64,000 bases of DNA from Ilumatobacter coccineus YM16-304 (GTDB lineage: Bacteria; Actinomycetota; Acidimicrobiia; Acidimicrobiales; Ilumatobacteraceae). Below the pieces are notes generated by a model. The model did no database searches, was not told where the DNA came from, and saw nothing but the letters and a program-made list of their open reading frames with translations. This document shows, piece after piece, positions 1 to 8,603 of the stretch (its first letter is position 1; each line of letters starts with the position of its first letter). The DNA is taken from the NCBI RefSeq assembly GCF_000348785.1, contig NC_020520.1, forward strand, positions 992,001 to 1,056,000, given 5' to 3'. The position numbers and the translations under genes were made by a program.

Positions 1-95
1 ACTGGGCTCGGCGACTCGGCACGATCGGCTACGAGATCGTGTGCGGGATTTCCGAGCGCATCCCGAGAGTTCCGCGCCGTAGCATCGACAACTGA
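1..95 (+). CDS. alr: alanine racemase, C-terminal tail (partial)
   Basis: The window opens inside a gene read in frame 3. The visible tail reads LGTIGYEIVCGISERIP and stops at TGA 93-95. The LGT..YE..C.I..R(I/V)P pattern is the usual C-terminus of PLP-dependent alanine racemase, which makes D-alanine for peptidoglycan. The stop overlaps the tsaE start by one base, so the two genes are translationally coupled. The alr-tsaE order is common in actinobacteria. Only about 30 residues are visible, so the call rests on this tail and on context. Confidence 0.7.
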   Translation, partial: WARRLGTIGYEIVCGISERIPRVPRRSIDN

Positions 96-631
96 TGACC
101 CTCGAGCTCCGATCGGCCTCGATCGCCGACACCCACGCCGTGGCAGCAGCCATCGCGTCGCTGTCGCGCCCCGGCGACATCATCGTCCTCGCGGGGGAGA
201 TGGGCGCCGGCAAGACCGCGTTCGCACAGGGCTTCGGGCGAGCGCTCGGCGTGACCGACCCGATCACCTCGCCCACCTTCACGCTCGTACACAGCTACGA
301 CATCGAGACCGGCCCGCGTGCCGGCAAGCTCACGCTGCACCACGCCGACCTCTACCGCCTCGAACGCACCGCCGAGGTCGCCGACCTCGCGCTCGTCGAA
401 CTCGCCGAGTTCAGCGGCATCGTGCTGGTCGAATGGGGCGACGTGGTCGACAACACGTTCGGCGATCACCTCGTCGTGTACCTCGAACAAGACCTCGACG
501 ACGATGACGATGACGACGCCGCGTTGCTGAGCCTCGACGGGCGGCGGCGCATCGAGGTCGCCGGAGTCGGCCCGACCTGGGCCGGTCGCTGGGACCGCCT
601 GACCGACCACCTGGAGCCCTATCGATGCTGA
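95..631 (+). CDS. tsaE: TsaE, ATPase of the t6A tRNA-modification complex
   Basis: TsaE is the ATPase that works with TsaB and TsaD to place threonylcarbamoyl on A37 of ANN-decoding tRNAs. The 178-residue protein has the family P-loop GEMGAGKT at residues 34-41, the conserved SPTF segment shortly after it, and the HADLYRL and VEWG motifs. It is slightly longer than usual because of an Asp run (about residues 134-140) near the C-terminus. The ATG at 95 overlaps the upstream stop. Its last 7 bases overlap tsaB, giving a tightly coupled operon tsaE-tsaB-rimI-tsaD. Confidence 0.95.
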   Translation: MTLELRSASIADTHAVAAAIASLSRPGDIIVLAGEMGAGKTAFAQGFGRALGVTDPITSPTFTLVHSYDIETGPRAGKLTLHHADLYRLERTAEVADLALVELAEFSGIVLVEWGDVVDNTFGDHLVVYLEQDLDDDDDDDAALLSLDGRRRIEVAGVGPTWAGRWDRLTDHLEPYRC

Positions 632-1320
632 TCCTCGGAATCGAAACCGCTACCGAGCGGGTGAGCGTCGCGATCGGCGGGCACGAAGGTGTGATCGGAC
701 TCTTCGAGATCACCAAGGGCCGTCGCCACGCCGAGACGCTCGTCCCGGCGATCCAGTTCACCTGCCAGCAGGCCGGAATCGAACTCGACGAGATCAGCGT
801 GGTCGCCGTCGACATCGGCCCGGGACTGTTCACCGGCATGCGCGTCGGCCTCGCGTCGGGCAAGGCGATCGCACAGGCGCTGCGCATCCCGATGATCGGC
901 ATCTCCTCGCTCGACCTGCTGGCCTTCTCCAGCCGTCACGCCGACAAGGTCGTGGTGCCGGTGATCGACGCACGCAAGGGCGAGGTCTTCTACGCCATGT
1001 ACCGGCAGGTGCCGGGCGGCATCCAGCAGATCGCCGATCCGGCGGTCGGCCCCGTCGACGAGCTCGTCGCCGACCTGATGGCCCGCAATCAAGACGTGTT
1101 GTGCGTCGGCGACGGTGCGCGTCGGTATCGCGACGAGATCATCGAGGGCTACCACTGCGAGGTGGGCGGCGACGACCATCCGTCGGCGTCACCACTGGTG
1201 CAGCTCGCCCACGCCCGTGCGCTGCGCGAAGACTGGGTCAACGCTCGCGAGATCGAACCGATGTACCTCCGAGCACCCGACGCCGTCATCAACTGGGCGA
1301 CGAGGGCGAGTCGCGGATGA
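625..1320 (+). CDS. tsaB: TsaB, t6A threonylcarbamoyltransferase partner
   Basis: TsaB is an ASKHA-fold pseudo-peptidase that scaffolds TsaD in t6A synthesis. The N-terminus LILGIETATERVSVAI is the classic first strand-loop of the family, and DIGPGLFTGMRVG matches the second conserved block. At 231 residues it has the normal length. It overlaps tsaE by 7 nt and rimI by 4 nt (ATGA). Confidence 0.93.
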   Translation: MLILGIETATERVSVAIGGHEGVIGLFEITKGRRHAETLVPAIQFTCQQAGIELDEISVVAVDIGPGLFTGMRVGLASGKAIAQALRIPMIGISSLDLLAFSSRHADKVVVPVIDARKGEVFYAMYRQVPGGIQQIADPAVGPVDELVADLMARNQDVLCVGDGARRYRDEIIEGYHCEVGGDDHPSASPLVQLAHARALREDWVNAREIEPMYLRAPDAVINWATRASRG

Positions 1321-1871
1321 GCGTGATCGAGCGCATGCTGCGCCGCGACGACCGCCCCGCCGACGGCGAGGGCCTCGTCATCGAGAAGATGCGCAAGCGC
1401 GACCTCAAGGCCGGCGTGTTCGAGATCGAGCGGAGCGCCTACCCCAAGCCCTGGTCGGCCGGTGTCTTCCAGAGCGAGATCGAGCAGATGAAGGCGGGCA
1501 CCCGGCACTACGTCGTCGCCCGCCTCGACGGCCGCATCGTCGGACACGGCGGGCTCTGGTTCACCGCCGACGAGGCGCACGTCACCAACGTCGCGGTGCA
1601 TCCCGATGCCCGTCGGACCGGGGTGGCGACGCAACTGATGTTGGTGTTGGCCGACGAGGCGATCCGCCGCGGCTGCAACGCCTGGACGCTCGAGGTCCGC
1701 GTGTCGAGCACCGGGGCGCAGGCGCTCTACCGCAAGTTCGGGTTCGCACCGGCCGGCATCCGACAGCGCTACTACGAGAACAGTGAGGACGCGATCGTCA
1801 TGTGGTGTCACGACATCGGAACCGACGAGTACCGCGCCCGCCTCGACGCGGTGAGGGAGGGCTCGTCATGA
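1317..1871 (+). CDS. rimI: RimI-like ribosomal protein N-acetyltransferase (GNAT)
   Basis: This is a GNAT-fold protein of 184 residues. The acetyl-CoA loop is in VTNVAVHPDARRTGVATQL (about residues 89-107), and the C-terminal ALYRKFGF block is typical of RimI. RimI acetylates the N-terminus of ribosomal protein S18 in model species. I chose the ATG at 1317 because it overlaps the tsaB stop as ATGA; an in-frame start at 1101 would lie inside tsaB. The roughly 20-residue N-terminal extension before the GNAT core is slightly unusual. Its stop overlaps tsaD as ATGA. Confidence 0.88.
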   Translation: MSVIERMLRRDDRPADGEGLVIEKMRKRDLKAGVFEIERSAYPKPWSAGVFQSEIEQMKAGTRHYVVARLDGRIVGHGGLWFTADEAHVTNVAVHPDARRTGVATQLMLVLADEAIRRGCNAWTLEVRVSSTGAQALYRKFGFAPAGIRQRYYENSEDAIVMWCHDIGTDEYRARLDAVREGSS

Positions 1872-2902
1872 GCGACCACGACCTCGTCGTCGACGAATCG
1901 ACCTTGGTGCTCGGCATCGAGACCAGCTGCGACGAGACCGCTGCGGCGCTCGTGCTCGGCGGCAACGACGTCGTGTCGAACGTCGTCTCGACGCAGATCG
2001 ACCTGCACGCAGAGTTCGGTGGCGTGGTGCCCGAGATCGCGTCACGCGCGCACCTCGACGTGCTCAACCCCGTCGTGGCTCGGGCCATCGTCGAAGGTGG
2101 TGTCGACGAGTCGCGCATCGACGCCGTGGCCTGCACCGTCGGCCCCGGCCTCGTGGGTGCACTGCTCGTCGGTGTGTCGGCGGCCAAGTCGCTGGCCCTG
2201 GCGTGGGACAAGCCGTTCATCGGCGTCAACCACATGGAGGCGCACCTGTACGCCGCCTCGCTCGAAGATCCCACGCTCGAGTTCCCACTCGTCGTCATGC
2301 TCGTGTCGGGTGGCCACACGATGCTGATCGAGATGCGCGGGCACGGGCAGTACGTGCTGCTCGGCCAGACCATCGACGACGCGGCCGGTGAAGCGTTCGA
2401 CAAGGTGGCCCGGTTCCTCGAACTCGGCTACCCGGGCGGCCCGGCGATCGACCGGGCGGCCATGCTCGGCGACCCCGACGCGATCCCGTTCCCGCGGGCG
2501 ATGAAAGACGACGGGCTGGACTTCTCGTTCTCGGGGCTCAAGACCGCGGTGATGAACTACGTGCGCAAGCATCCCGATGTCGGTGACGCCGACGTGGCCG
2601 CGTCGTTCCAGATGGCGGTCGTCGACGTGCTCGTGCACAAGGCCCGCAAGGCGGCGAAGCAGGTGGGCGCGACCGGCATCGTGCTCGGTGGCGGCGTCGC
2701 CGCGAACTCGCTCCTGCGAGAAGAACTCCTCGGCGCGTGCGAAACCGACGGGATCCAAGGGTTCCTGCCGAGCCGCGAGATGTGCACCGACAACGCGGCG
2801 ATGATCGCTGCCGCCGGCTGGCACCGTCTCCGTTCCGACGGGCCGACACCGCTCGACGTCGGCGCCACGCCGAATCTTCGGCTTCCTTTGCTCGAAGCCT
2901 GA
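1868..2902 (+). CDS. tsaD: TsaD, tRNA t6A37 threonylcarbamoyltransferase
   Basis: TsaD is the catalytic subunit that transfers threonylcarbamoyl from TC-AMP to tRNA A37. The 344-residue protein begins with LVLGIETSCDETAAA and carries the metal-binding motif HMEAH at residues 122-126, plus VGPGLVGALLVG and LVSGGHT blocks. The ATG at 1868 overlaps the rimI stop by 4 nt; the longer in-frame reading from 1802 is unlikely. With tsaB and tsaE present, only tsaC is missing from the t6A set, and it is normally encoded elsewhere. Confidence 0.95.
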   Translation: MSDHDLVVDESTLVLGIETSCDETAAALVLGGNDVVSNVVSTQIDLHAEFGGVVPEIASRAHLDVLNPVVARAIVEGGVDESRIDAVACTVGPGLVGALLVGVSAAKSLALAWDKPFIGVNHMEAHLYAASLEDPTLEFPLVVMLVSGGHTMLIEMRGHGQYVLLGQTIDDAAGEAFDKVARFLELGYPGGPAIDRAAMLGDPDAIPFPRAMKDDGLDFSFSGLKTAVMNYVRKHPDVGDADVAASFQMAVVDVLVHKARKAAKQVGATGIVLGGGVAANSLLREELLGACETDGIQGFLPSREMCTDNAAMIAAAGWHRLRSDGPTPLDVGATPNLRLPLLEA

Positions 2903-2937
2903 CGTTTCGAGCGCCGTGGGCGTGGGACACTACAGGA

Positions 2938-4401
2938 ATGTCGAACGACGATTTCGCGCCGCCAACCGACGATCCGCAAGGTGGCCCGGCAGACATCCCC
3001 GGTCTGCCCAACAACCCGGTCGAGCACACGCCGACCGAGCCGACGCAGGTCTTTCCCACGGTGCCGCCTCCGGCCCCCGGCCTGCCGCCGACTGCACCGA
3101 CAGCGCAGGGTCCCGCCGACCCGGTCCCTCCGCAGGTGCCCATCGCCCCGACACCCGCGGCGAACTACGACCTGCCGTGGTATCGCCAGCCCGGCCAGAT
3201 GGCCCTCCTGCTCTTCGGCCTGCTCGCGATCGGCGGACTCATCATCCTGCTGATCGTGCTCTCGGGCGGCGACGACGGTGAAGAGGGATCGCTCGTCATC
3301 GACGACGACGGCCCCGTGTCGATGGTGGTCATCCGACAAGACGCCATCGCGAACCCGGTGTCGGCGTCGATCACCGCAGTCGTCACCGCGGGCGACAGCG
3401 TGCCCGGCGACTACCAGTGGGTCGTGCCCGCCGATGCCGTCGTCGGTCAACCCGCCATCCGCCAGACCGATGCCATCGGACGAACCGAGTTCCGGTGGGA
3501 GCCCGCTGCGACCGTGGCCGACGTCGCCACCTGGACGTCTCGGGTCGAGCTGGGCGAAGTGGTGACCGGCGACGTGGCTGCAGCAGGCGTGACCGCCGAG
3601 TGCGAGGTCGACCGCGGGCACGATGTCGCCGCCTCGCCCTTGAGCGTGTCGGTGGCCGTGGCCGGTGATGACAGCGACCCGACGGCCTCGCGGATCATCA
3701 CCTATTCTTTCCCCAACGCCGAGTTCGGCATCGGCGACCGAGTGTCGTGTGAGGTCACCAACAACGCGGTCGCCGCCACCACGACCACCACCACGCTGCC
3801 GTCCGACACCACCACCACCGGCGTCGAGACGACGACCACGGCTGTCGAGACGACGACCACCGCGCCGACGACCACGGTCGCGCCGACGACCACGGTGGCC
3901 CCGACCACCACGGCGGCCCCGACCACCACGACCACGACGACGACCACCACCACGACGACCACGACGACGATCCCCGAACCGGTCGCCGAGCCGGGATCGG
4001 TCCTCGAGTTCCTGTCGGGGCGCAGCGATCTGTCGGGGTTCGTCGACATGATCCAGGCCGCCGACCTGGTCGGCGAGTTCAACGACCCGTCCCGCACCTT
4101 CACGGTGTTCGCGCCCGACAACGACGCGATCAGCGACCTCATCAGCGATCCCGACGGTCCCGACCTCGAGAACCAAGGCGTGGTGCGTGACCTTGTGCGC
4201 ACGCACGTGCTCAACGGCGAGAGCATCAGCGCGGCAGAAGTCGCGTCGCGGCCGTCGATCGCCGTGCAGTTCGGTGGCCCGCAGGAGGTCGACCCCGGCC
4301 CGCCGGTCGGCCTCGGCGTCGCCGAGTTGATCGAGGTCGACCGAGTGGCGACCGCAGCGACGGTTCACATCCTCGACGCGGTGCTCGAGCCCGAGATCTG
4401 A
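2938..4401 (+). CDS. membrane-anchored fasciclin (FAS1) domain protein
   Basis: The predicted protein has 487 residues. Residues 1-80 are cytoplasmic and rich in Pro and acidic residues. A single span covers about 88-109 (LLLFGLLAIGGLIILLIVL), and a moderately conserved exported region follows. A Thr-rich linker spans about 280-345, and a FAS1 domain runs from about 350 to the end, with FTVFAPDNDAI, VVRDLVRTHVLNG and the closing VHILDAVL. FAS1 domains usually mediate adhesion or surface interactions. The ATG at 2938 lies 36 nt after tsaD. The longer open frame from 2737 overlaps tsaD and is a shadow. Ligand unknown. Confidence 0.8.
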   Translation: MSNDDFAPPTDDPQGGPADIPGLPNNPVEHTPTEPTQVFPTVPPPAPGLPPTAPTAQGPADPVPPQVPIAPTPAANYDLPWYRQPGQMALLLFGLLAIGGLIILLIVLSGGDDGEEGSLVIDDDGPVSMVVIRQDAIANPVSASITAVVTAGDSVPGDYQWVVPADAVVGQPAIRQTDAIGRTEFRWEPAATVADVATWTSRVELGEVVTGDVAAAGVTAECEVDRGHDVAASPLSVSVAVAGDDSDPTASRIITYSFPNAEFGIGDRVSCEVTNNAVAATTTTTTLPSDTTTTGVETTTTAVETTTTAPTTTVAPTTTVAPTTTAAPTTTTTTTTTTTTTTTTIPEPVAEPGSVLEFLSGRSDLSGFVDMIQAADLVGEFNDPSRTFTVFAPDNDAISDLISDPDGPDLENQGVVRDLVRTHVLNGESISAAEVASRPSIAVQFGGPQEVDPGPPVGLGVAELIEVDRVATAATVHILDAVLEPEI

Positions 4402-4433
4402 CCAACGGGTGATGCCGATACCGTGAAGGTTCC

Positions 4434-5603
4434 ATGACCTTCTCGATCGGACAACACGAGCTGTCGGCTCCCGTGGTGCTCGCCCCGATGGCGGGCGTCA
4501 CCAACGCGCCGTTCCGCGCGCTGTGTCGTCACTTCGCCCCCGGTCTCGTCTACGTCAACGAGATGGTCATGGCCACGCCGGTCGTGCACGCCAACGCGAA
4601 GACGCACCGGATGATCAGCTTCGCCGACGACGAGCACCCGCGCAGCCAGCAGATCTACGGCAGCGACCCCGACATGATGGGTGAGGCCGTGCATCGCCTC
4701 TGCGACGCAGGTCGCGTCGATCACATCGACATCAACTTCGGCTGCCCGGCGGCCAAGGTGACACGGCGAGGCGGCGGCGCGGCCGTGCCCGCCCGCCCCG
4801 AACTCCTGCGGGCGATCCTTCGAGCCGCCGTGTCGAACGCCGCTCCGTACGGCGTGCCGGTCACGGCCAAGTTCCGCATGGGGCTGTTCGACGACTGGCT
4901 CACGCACCTGCGCACGGGCGAGGTGTGCGCCGAGGAAGGTGTCGCTTCGATCGCCATGCATGCTCGCACGGTCGAGCAGCACTACTCGGGCGAGGCGCGC
5001 TGGGAGGCCATCGGCGAACTCAAAGCGCACATGACCTCGCTCGGCTCCACCATTCCGGTCCTCGGCAACGGCGACATCTGGGAAGCGCACGACGCGGTCC
5101 GCATGATGGCCGAGACCGACTGTGACGGCGTCGTGATCGGCCGCGGCTGTCTCGGTCGCCCCTGGCTGTTCGCCGACCTCGTCGAAGCGCTCAACGGTCG
5201 CCCGGTTCCTCCGAGCCGCACCCTCGGTGAGGTCGTCGCCGTGATGGCCGAGCACGCTCGCGGGCTCGCCGAACACCTCGGCGAAGACCACGCCATGCGT
5301 GACTACCGCAAGCACACCGGCTGGTACATGAGCGGCTACCCGATCGGCTCGGAGTTCCGTCGGCGCTTCTCGATGGTCAAGTCGCTGGCCGAGCTCGACG
5401 ACATCCTCGGCGACGTGATCGAACGCTGCGGCGAGGCGACCACGATCGTCGAAGGCGGCGAGCGCATCAAGCGCGGTCACACCCGTGGCCCGACCAAGGT
5501 CTCGATCCCGGAGGGCTGGCTCGACGGACAGCAGCGCGAGGCGCTCGCCACCGACGTCACCGTGCCCGACGACGATCAGGCCATGGCCATGTCGGGCGGA
5601 TGA
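4434..5603 (+). CDS. dusB: tRNA-dihydrouridine synthase (DusB type)
   Basis: This is an FMN-dependent TIM-barrel enzyme that reduces uridine to dihydrouridine in tRNA D-loops. The 389-residue protein has [12 protein letters not shown] near the N-terminus, the catalytic-cysteine motif NFGCPAAKV (Cys104), VTAKFRMG, the active-site [15 protein letters not shown] segment and the FMN-phosphate [11 protein letters not shown] stretch. The C-terminal RNA-binding helical region is present. The ATG at 4434 follows a possible TACCGT box (4419-4424). The stop overlaps the maf start as ATGA. Confidence 0.92.
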   Translation: MTFSIGQHELSAPVVLAPMAGVTNAPFRALCRHFAPGLVYVNEMVMATPVVHANAKTHRMISFADDEHPRSQQIYGSDPDMMGEAVHRLCDAGRVDHIDINFGCPAAKVTRRGGGAAVPARPELLRAILRAAVSNAAPYGVPVTAKFRMGLFDDWLTHLRTGEVCAEEGVASIAMHARTVEQHYSGEARWEAIGELKAHMTSLGSTIPVLGNGDIWEAHDAVRMMAETDCDGVVIGRGCLGRPWLFADLVEALNGRPVPPSRTLGEVVAVMAEHARGLAEHLGEDHAMRDYRKHTGWYMSGYPIGSEFRRRFSMVKSLAELDDILGDVIERCGEATTIVEGGERIKRGHTRGPTKVSIPEGWLDGQQREALATDVTVPDDDQAMAMSGG

Positions 5604-6178
5604 TCGAGCTTCCCGACGGGGTCGAACTCGTCCTTGCGTCGGCCTCGCCCCGACGTCGCGAACTCCTCGCCGGTGCCGGCCTCGACTTCGCCGTGGTTCC
5701 TGCCGACATCGACGAGACGCCGCTTCCCGGCGAGTGTCCTGCCGACTACGTCGCCCGGTTGTCGGCCCAGAAGGCGCAGGCCGTCGCGCAGCCCGGTCAG
5801 ATCGTGATCGCCGCCGACACGACCGTCGAAGTCGACGGAGCGATCTTGGAGAAGCCCGTCGACCGAGCCGACGCTCGACGCATGCTGCGCCTGCTCTCGG
5901 GCCGTGCCCACCGCTGCCACACCGGGGTCAGCGTGCGCTCCGCCCTCGCCGGCGAGCCGACGCTCGCCACACAGGTCGTCACCACCGAGGTGGTGTTCGT
6001 CGAACTGACCGACGTGATGATCGACTGGTATCTCGACACGGGTGAAGCCGACGACAAGGCGGGTGCCTACGGCATCCAGGGTGCCGCCGGAGCGTTCGTC
6101 GAGCGCGTCGAGGGCAGTGTCACCAACGTGATCGGACTCCCGCTCGCCGAGACCTTGGCGATGCTGGCCAACGGGTAG
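5600..6178 (+). CDS. maf: Maf-like nucleoside triphosphate pyrophosphatase
   Basis: Maf proteins hydrolyse non-canonical or modified NTPs (dTTP/UTP or m7GTP) to monophosphates. The 192-residue protein shows the family signature [12 protein letters not shown] at its N-terminus, the catalytic [10 protein letters not shown] segment and the [21 protein letters not shown] block. It is translationally coupled to dusB by a 4-nt overlap. The exact nucleotide preference cannot be read from the sequence. Confidence 0.92.
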   Translation: MIELPDGVELVLASASPRRRELLAGAGLDFAVVPADIDETPLPGECPADYVARLSAQKAQAVAQPGQIVIAADTTVEVDGAILEKPVDRADARRMLRLLSGRAHRCHTGVSVRSALAGEPTLATQVVTTEVVFVELTDVMIDWYLDTGEADDKAGAYGIQGAAGAFVERVEGSVTNVIGLPLAETLAMLANG

Positions 6179-6181
6179 CGT
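6176..6181 (+). promoter_or_regulatory. TAGCGT -10-like box, leaderless start for the next gene
   Basis: TAGCGT lies 6 nt before the ATG at 6188 and overlaps the maf stop codon. A TANNNT box placed this close would put transcription initiation at the start codon, as in known actinobacterial leaderless mRNAs. No Shine-Dalgarno is visible. Confidence 0.5.
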
Positions 6182-6187
6182 GCGGCG

Positions 6188-7192
6188 ATGACCACGGCGG
6201 TGTTGACGGGAGCGCGCGGCCCACTCGGGCGCCGGGTCGCCCGCATCCTCGCCGACGACGGCGACGTGACGGTGGTGCTGCTCGACGACGTGTTGCACCC
6301 CGCTGCCGCCGGACCACCCGAACTCGATTCGGCCGACGTCGTCGTCGACCTCGGCACCAGCGACTACGACAGCCGCGCCGAGCAGCGTGAGAGCTCGAGC
6401 GAGTTCGTCGCCGCCACGCTCGCTGCCGCCGATCAACTCGCGGCCGATCAGGTCGTGTTCGTGTCGTCGGCGCTGGTGTACGGCGCTGCTCCCAACAACC
6501 CCAAGCCCCTCACCGAGGACGCGGTGCTCCGCCCCGACGTGGAGTTCGTGTTCGCCCGACAGTTGGCGTCGGCCGAAGAACTCGTCGAGCAGTGGCGCCG
6601 AGCGCGTCCCGGCCGTGCGACCTCGGTGCTCCGTCCGGCGCTGGCCCTGGCCGAGGGCGACAGTTCGCGCCTCGCAGCGGCTCTGGTGTCGGGCCTCGGG
6701 CGACGCATCGCGCAGGCCGACCCGCCGAGTCAGTTCCTCCACCTCGACGATCTTGCCGAGGCGGTGGCCCTGGCGGTGCGCTCGCGGCTCGACGGTGTGT
6801 TCAACGTGGCGCCCGACGGCTGGATCGCGGGCGAACGAGTCCGTGCGCTGTCGGGGGAACGGCCTCGCTTCCCGCTGCCCGAGCGACTCGGCGAAGTCGT
6901 GAGTTCGCTGCGCTGGCGCTTCCAGCGCGGCCCGATCCCGCCCGGGCTGGGTTCGTACACGCAGGAGCCCTGGATCGTGTCGAACGGCAAGCTCCGACGG
7001 GCGGGTTGGGAGCCGTCGGTCACCAACGAGCAGGCGTACGTCGAGGCGACCGAGGCACCGTGGTGGACGATGATCTCGCCGAAGCGCCGTCAGGAACTCA
7101 CGCTCGGGCTTGGCGTGGCGCTCGGTGTGCTGGCTGCTGCGCTGGGTGTGGTCGTGGGCCGCCGGTGGTGGCGACGCCGCAAGGCCGTCTGA
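6188..7192 (+). CDS. NAD-dependent epimerase/dehydratase-like protein with C-terminal membrane anchor
   Basis: This is an extended-SDR protein of 334 residues. The N-terminal nucleotide-binding motif is TGARGPLGRRV, and VVFVSSALVYGAAP matches the SSxxVYG strand. The canonical YxxxK catalytic pair is not seen: the equivalent region reads FVFARQLASAEELV. It may therefore bind nucleotide without classic epimerase chemistry. The C-terminal 25-30 residues form a hydrophobic helix followed by RRWWRRRK, suggesting a tail anchor with the enzyme domain in the cytoplasm. A box at 6176-6181 suggests leaderless expression. Substrate unknown. Confidence 0.75.
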   Translation: MTTAVLTGARGPLGRRVARILADDGDVTVVLLDDVLHPAAAGPPELDSADVVVDLGTSDYDSRAEQRESSSEFVAATLAAADQLAADQVVFVSSALVYGAAPNNPKPLTEDAVLRPDVEFVFARQLASAEELVEQWRRARPGRATSVLRPALALAEGDSSRLAAALVSGLGRRIAQADPPSQFLHLDDLAEAVALAVRSRLDGVFNVAPDGWIAGERVRALSGERPRFPLPERLGEVVSSLRWRFQRGPIPPGLGSYTQEPWIVSNGKLRRAGWEPSVTNEQAYVEATEAPWWTMISPKRRQELTLGLGVALGVLAAALGVVVGRRWWRRRKAV

Positions 7193-7807
7193 TCAGTCGA
7201 CGAGCAGTCGCAGGTCGTCGTCGACGAACGTGGCGATGAGTTCGCCCTCGTGCGTGATGACGATGGCGCCGTCGGGCACCACGAGCCGCTCGAGTTCGCC
7301 CCAGGCGACGTCGTAGGTGAACGAGTCGGTGAGGATGATCACGCGGCTGTCGTCGTGCGGGATCTGCGAGGCGACGGCCAACCCGGTCGGGCTCGCGGTG
7401 GGCGCCGACGAGATGGCGTTCGGTGCGCCGGCGAGCGCAACGGTGGGCCCGTTCGACAGGCCACGCTGCTCGACGCGCACGGAGTCGATCGTGGTGACCG
7501 GCTGGCCGACGCTGCGCAGCTGCACACTGGCGGCAGGGATCGTGGTGGCACTGACGGCACTCGGCGAATTGGTGCGGCGCGGGGTGACCGACACGACCAT
7601 GACGGCGACGAGCACCGCGGCGATGGCGCCCGACGAGAAGGCCAGCGCGCGGCTGCGAATCGACGATGGTTCGACGAGCCCCGGGGTCGGGCCGAGCTCG
7701 GACGGGTGACGCCAGGTGCGTTCGTGAGGAGGGAGTGGTGCGTCTTCCACGGCTGCTGATGGTACCCACCTCGGCGGCCTCGGTGTCAGCGCGCGAGGCA
7801 TCGCCAT
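7193..7807 (-). CDS. single-pass membrane protein of unknown function
   Basis: This is a protein of about 204 residues that I do not recognise. The N-terminal 50 residues are Pro/Arg-rich, with an ERTWRHPSELG-like segment seen in many actinobacterial anchored proteins. One span (AFSSGAIAAVLVAVMVVSV) follows, and then an exported domain of about 130 residues rich in Val, Asp and Thr. I chose the ATG at 7807; the second ATG at 7801 is also possible. The longer reading from 8326 runs through moaE and is rejected. It converges with the upstream epimerase with no gap, the two stops forming TGATCA at 7190-7195. Confidence 0.65.
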   Translation of the reverse strand: MAMPRALTPRPPRWVPSAAVEDAPLPPHERTWRHPSELGPTPGLVEPSSIRSRALAFSSGAIAAVLVAVMVVSVTPRRTNSPSAVSATTIPAASVQLRSVGQPVTTIDSVRVEQRGLSNGPTVALAGAPNAISSAPTASPTGLAVASQIPHDDSRVIILTDSFTYDVAWGELERLVVPDGAIVITHEGELIATFVDDDLRLLVD

Positions 7808-7872
7808 GTAACGGTCTGACGAATTTCCTGCGGACTGGGCGGCGCGCACGGAATCGTGGCGGCTGCCACGAC

Positions 7873-7878
7873 TACCAT
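7873..7878 (+). promoter_or_regulatory. TACCAT -10-like box before moaE
   Basis: TACCAT is followed by exactly 7 nt and then GTG at 7886. The ATG at 7877 lies inside the box itself, which favours the GTG as the true, leaderless start of moaE. Confidence 0.45.
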
Positions 7879-7885
7879 GCCCGGC

Positions 7886-8365
7886 GTGACGCCCCCCGAA
7901 AACGGTGACAATTGGTTCGGTGTGACCGCCGACGAGTTGCCGATCGCCGCTGCGTACGAGTGGGCAGTCCGACCTTCGTGCGGGGCCGTCGTGCTGTTCA
8001 GCGGCACCGTCCGCGACCACGCCGAAGGGCGCGACGACGTGCAGCACCTCACGTACGAGGCGTACGACGAACAGGTCGTCCCGGTGTTCGAGCGGATCAC
8101 CGCCGAGCTCCGCGAGCGCTGGCCCGACACCGGTCGCGTCGTCCTGCTCCATCGGACGGGTCGGCTCGAGCTGGGTGAGTCGTCGGTCATCGCCGTCGTG
8201 TCGTCGCCGCATCGCCCCAACGCCTTCGAAGCCGGCCGCTACGCCATCGACGCGCTCAAGGAGTCGGCGCCGATCTGGAAGCACGAAGTCTGGGCCGACG
8301 GTTCCGACTGGGGGACCGACGCGCACACCGCCGTCGATCCCCGATCGGTCGGTGCGACCGAATGA
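7886..8365 (+). CDS. moaE: MoaE, molybdopterin synthase catalytic subunit
   Basis: MoaE with MoaD converts cyclic pyranopterin monophosphate to molybdopterin. The protein has about 159 residues from the GTG at 7886; starts at 7856 (GTG) and 7877 (ATG) are alternatives. Family motifs are clear: GAVVLFSGTVRDH, LTYEAYDEQ, HRTGRLELGE and VVSSPHRPNAFEAGRYAIDALK. The catalytic lysine region (LKESAPIWKHE) is intact. No other moa gene is adjacent, so it is an orphan here. The stop overlaps the next small gene as ATGA. Confidence 0.92.
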   Translation: MTPPENGDNWFGVTADELPIAAAYEWAVRPSCGAVVLFSGTVRDHAEGRDDVQHLTYEAYDEQVVPVFERITAELRERWPDTGRVVLLHRTGRLELGESSVIAVVSSPHRPNAFEAGRYAIDALKESAPIWKHEVWADGSDWGTDAHTAVDPRSVGATE

Positions 8366-8562
8366 TCTACGTCATCATCGGGATCATCGTCGTGGTGGCT
8401 GTCGTGCTGCTCGTCGTGCGCAATCTTCGCGGTCCGAGCGACCCGGTCGACTCGTTTCGGCGCCAGATCGATGCACTCTCGCCGGAGGCTCGTCGCCCGA
8501 CTGTCGATCAGGTCCGCCGCGTTGACGAAGATTCCGGCGAGACTGAGCAGAATGGTTCCTGA
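8362..8562 (+). CDS. small single-span membrane protein
   Basis: The protein has 66 residues. Residues 1-20 form a strong hydrophobic helix (MIYVIIGIIVVVAVVLLVV), followed by a charged cytoplasmic tail. I know no family for it. It overlaps moaE by 4 nt, so it is probably real and translationally coupled. It lies 41 nt before the mreB-like gene, so a link to the cell envelope is possible but not shown. Confidence 0.6.
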   Translation: MIYVIIGIIVVVAVVLLVVRNLRGPSDPVDSFRRQIDALSPEARRPTVDQVRRVDEDSGETEQNGS

Positions 8563-8603
8563 CGCACAACCCGAGTCGCACGGGTACATGATGAGGTCCG
8601 CTC

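Noticed and set aside
2557-4368. A 603-codon minus-strand frame opposite the FAS1 gene
   Set aside because: It is dominated by Arg/Gly repeats from the complementary strand of the Thr-codon repeats.
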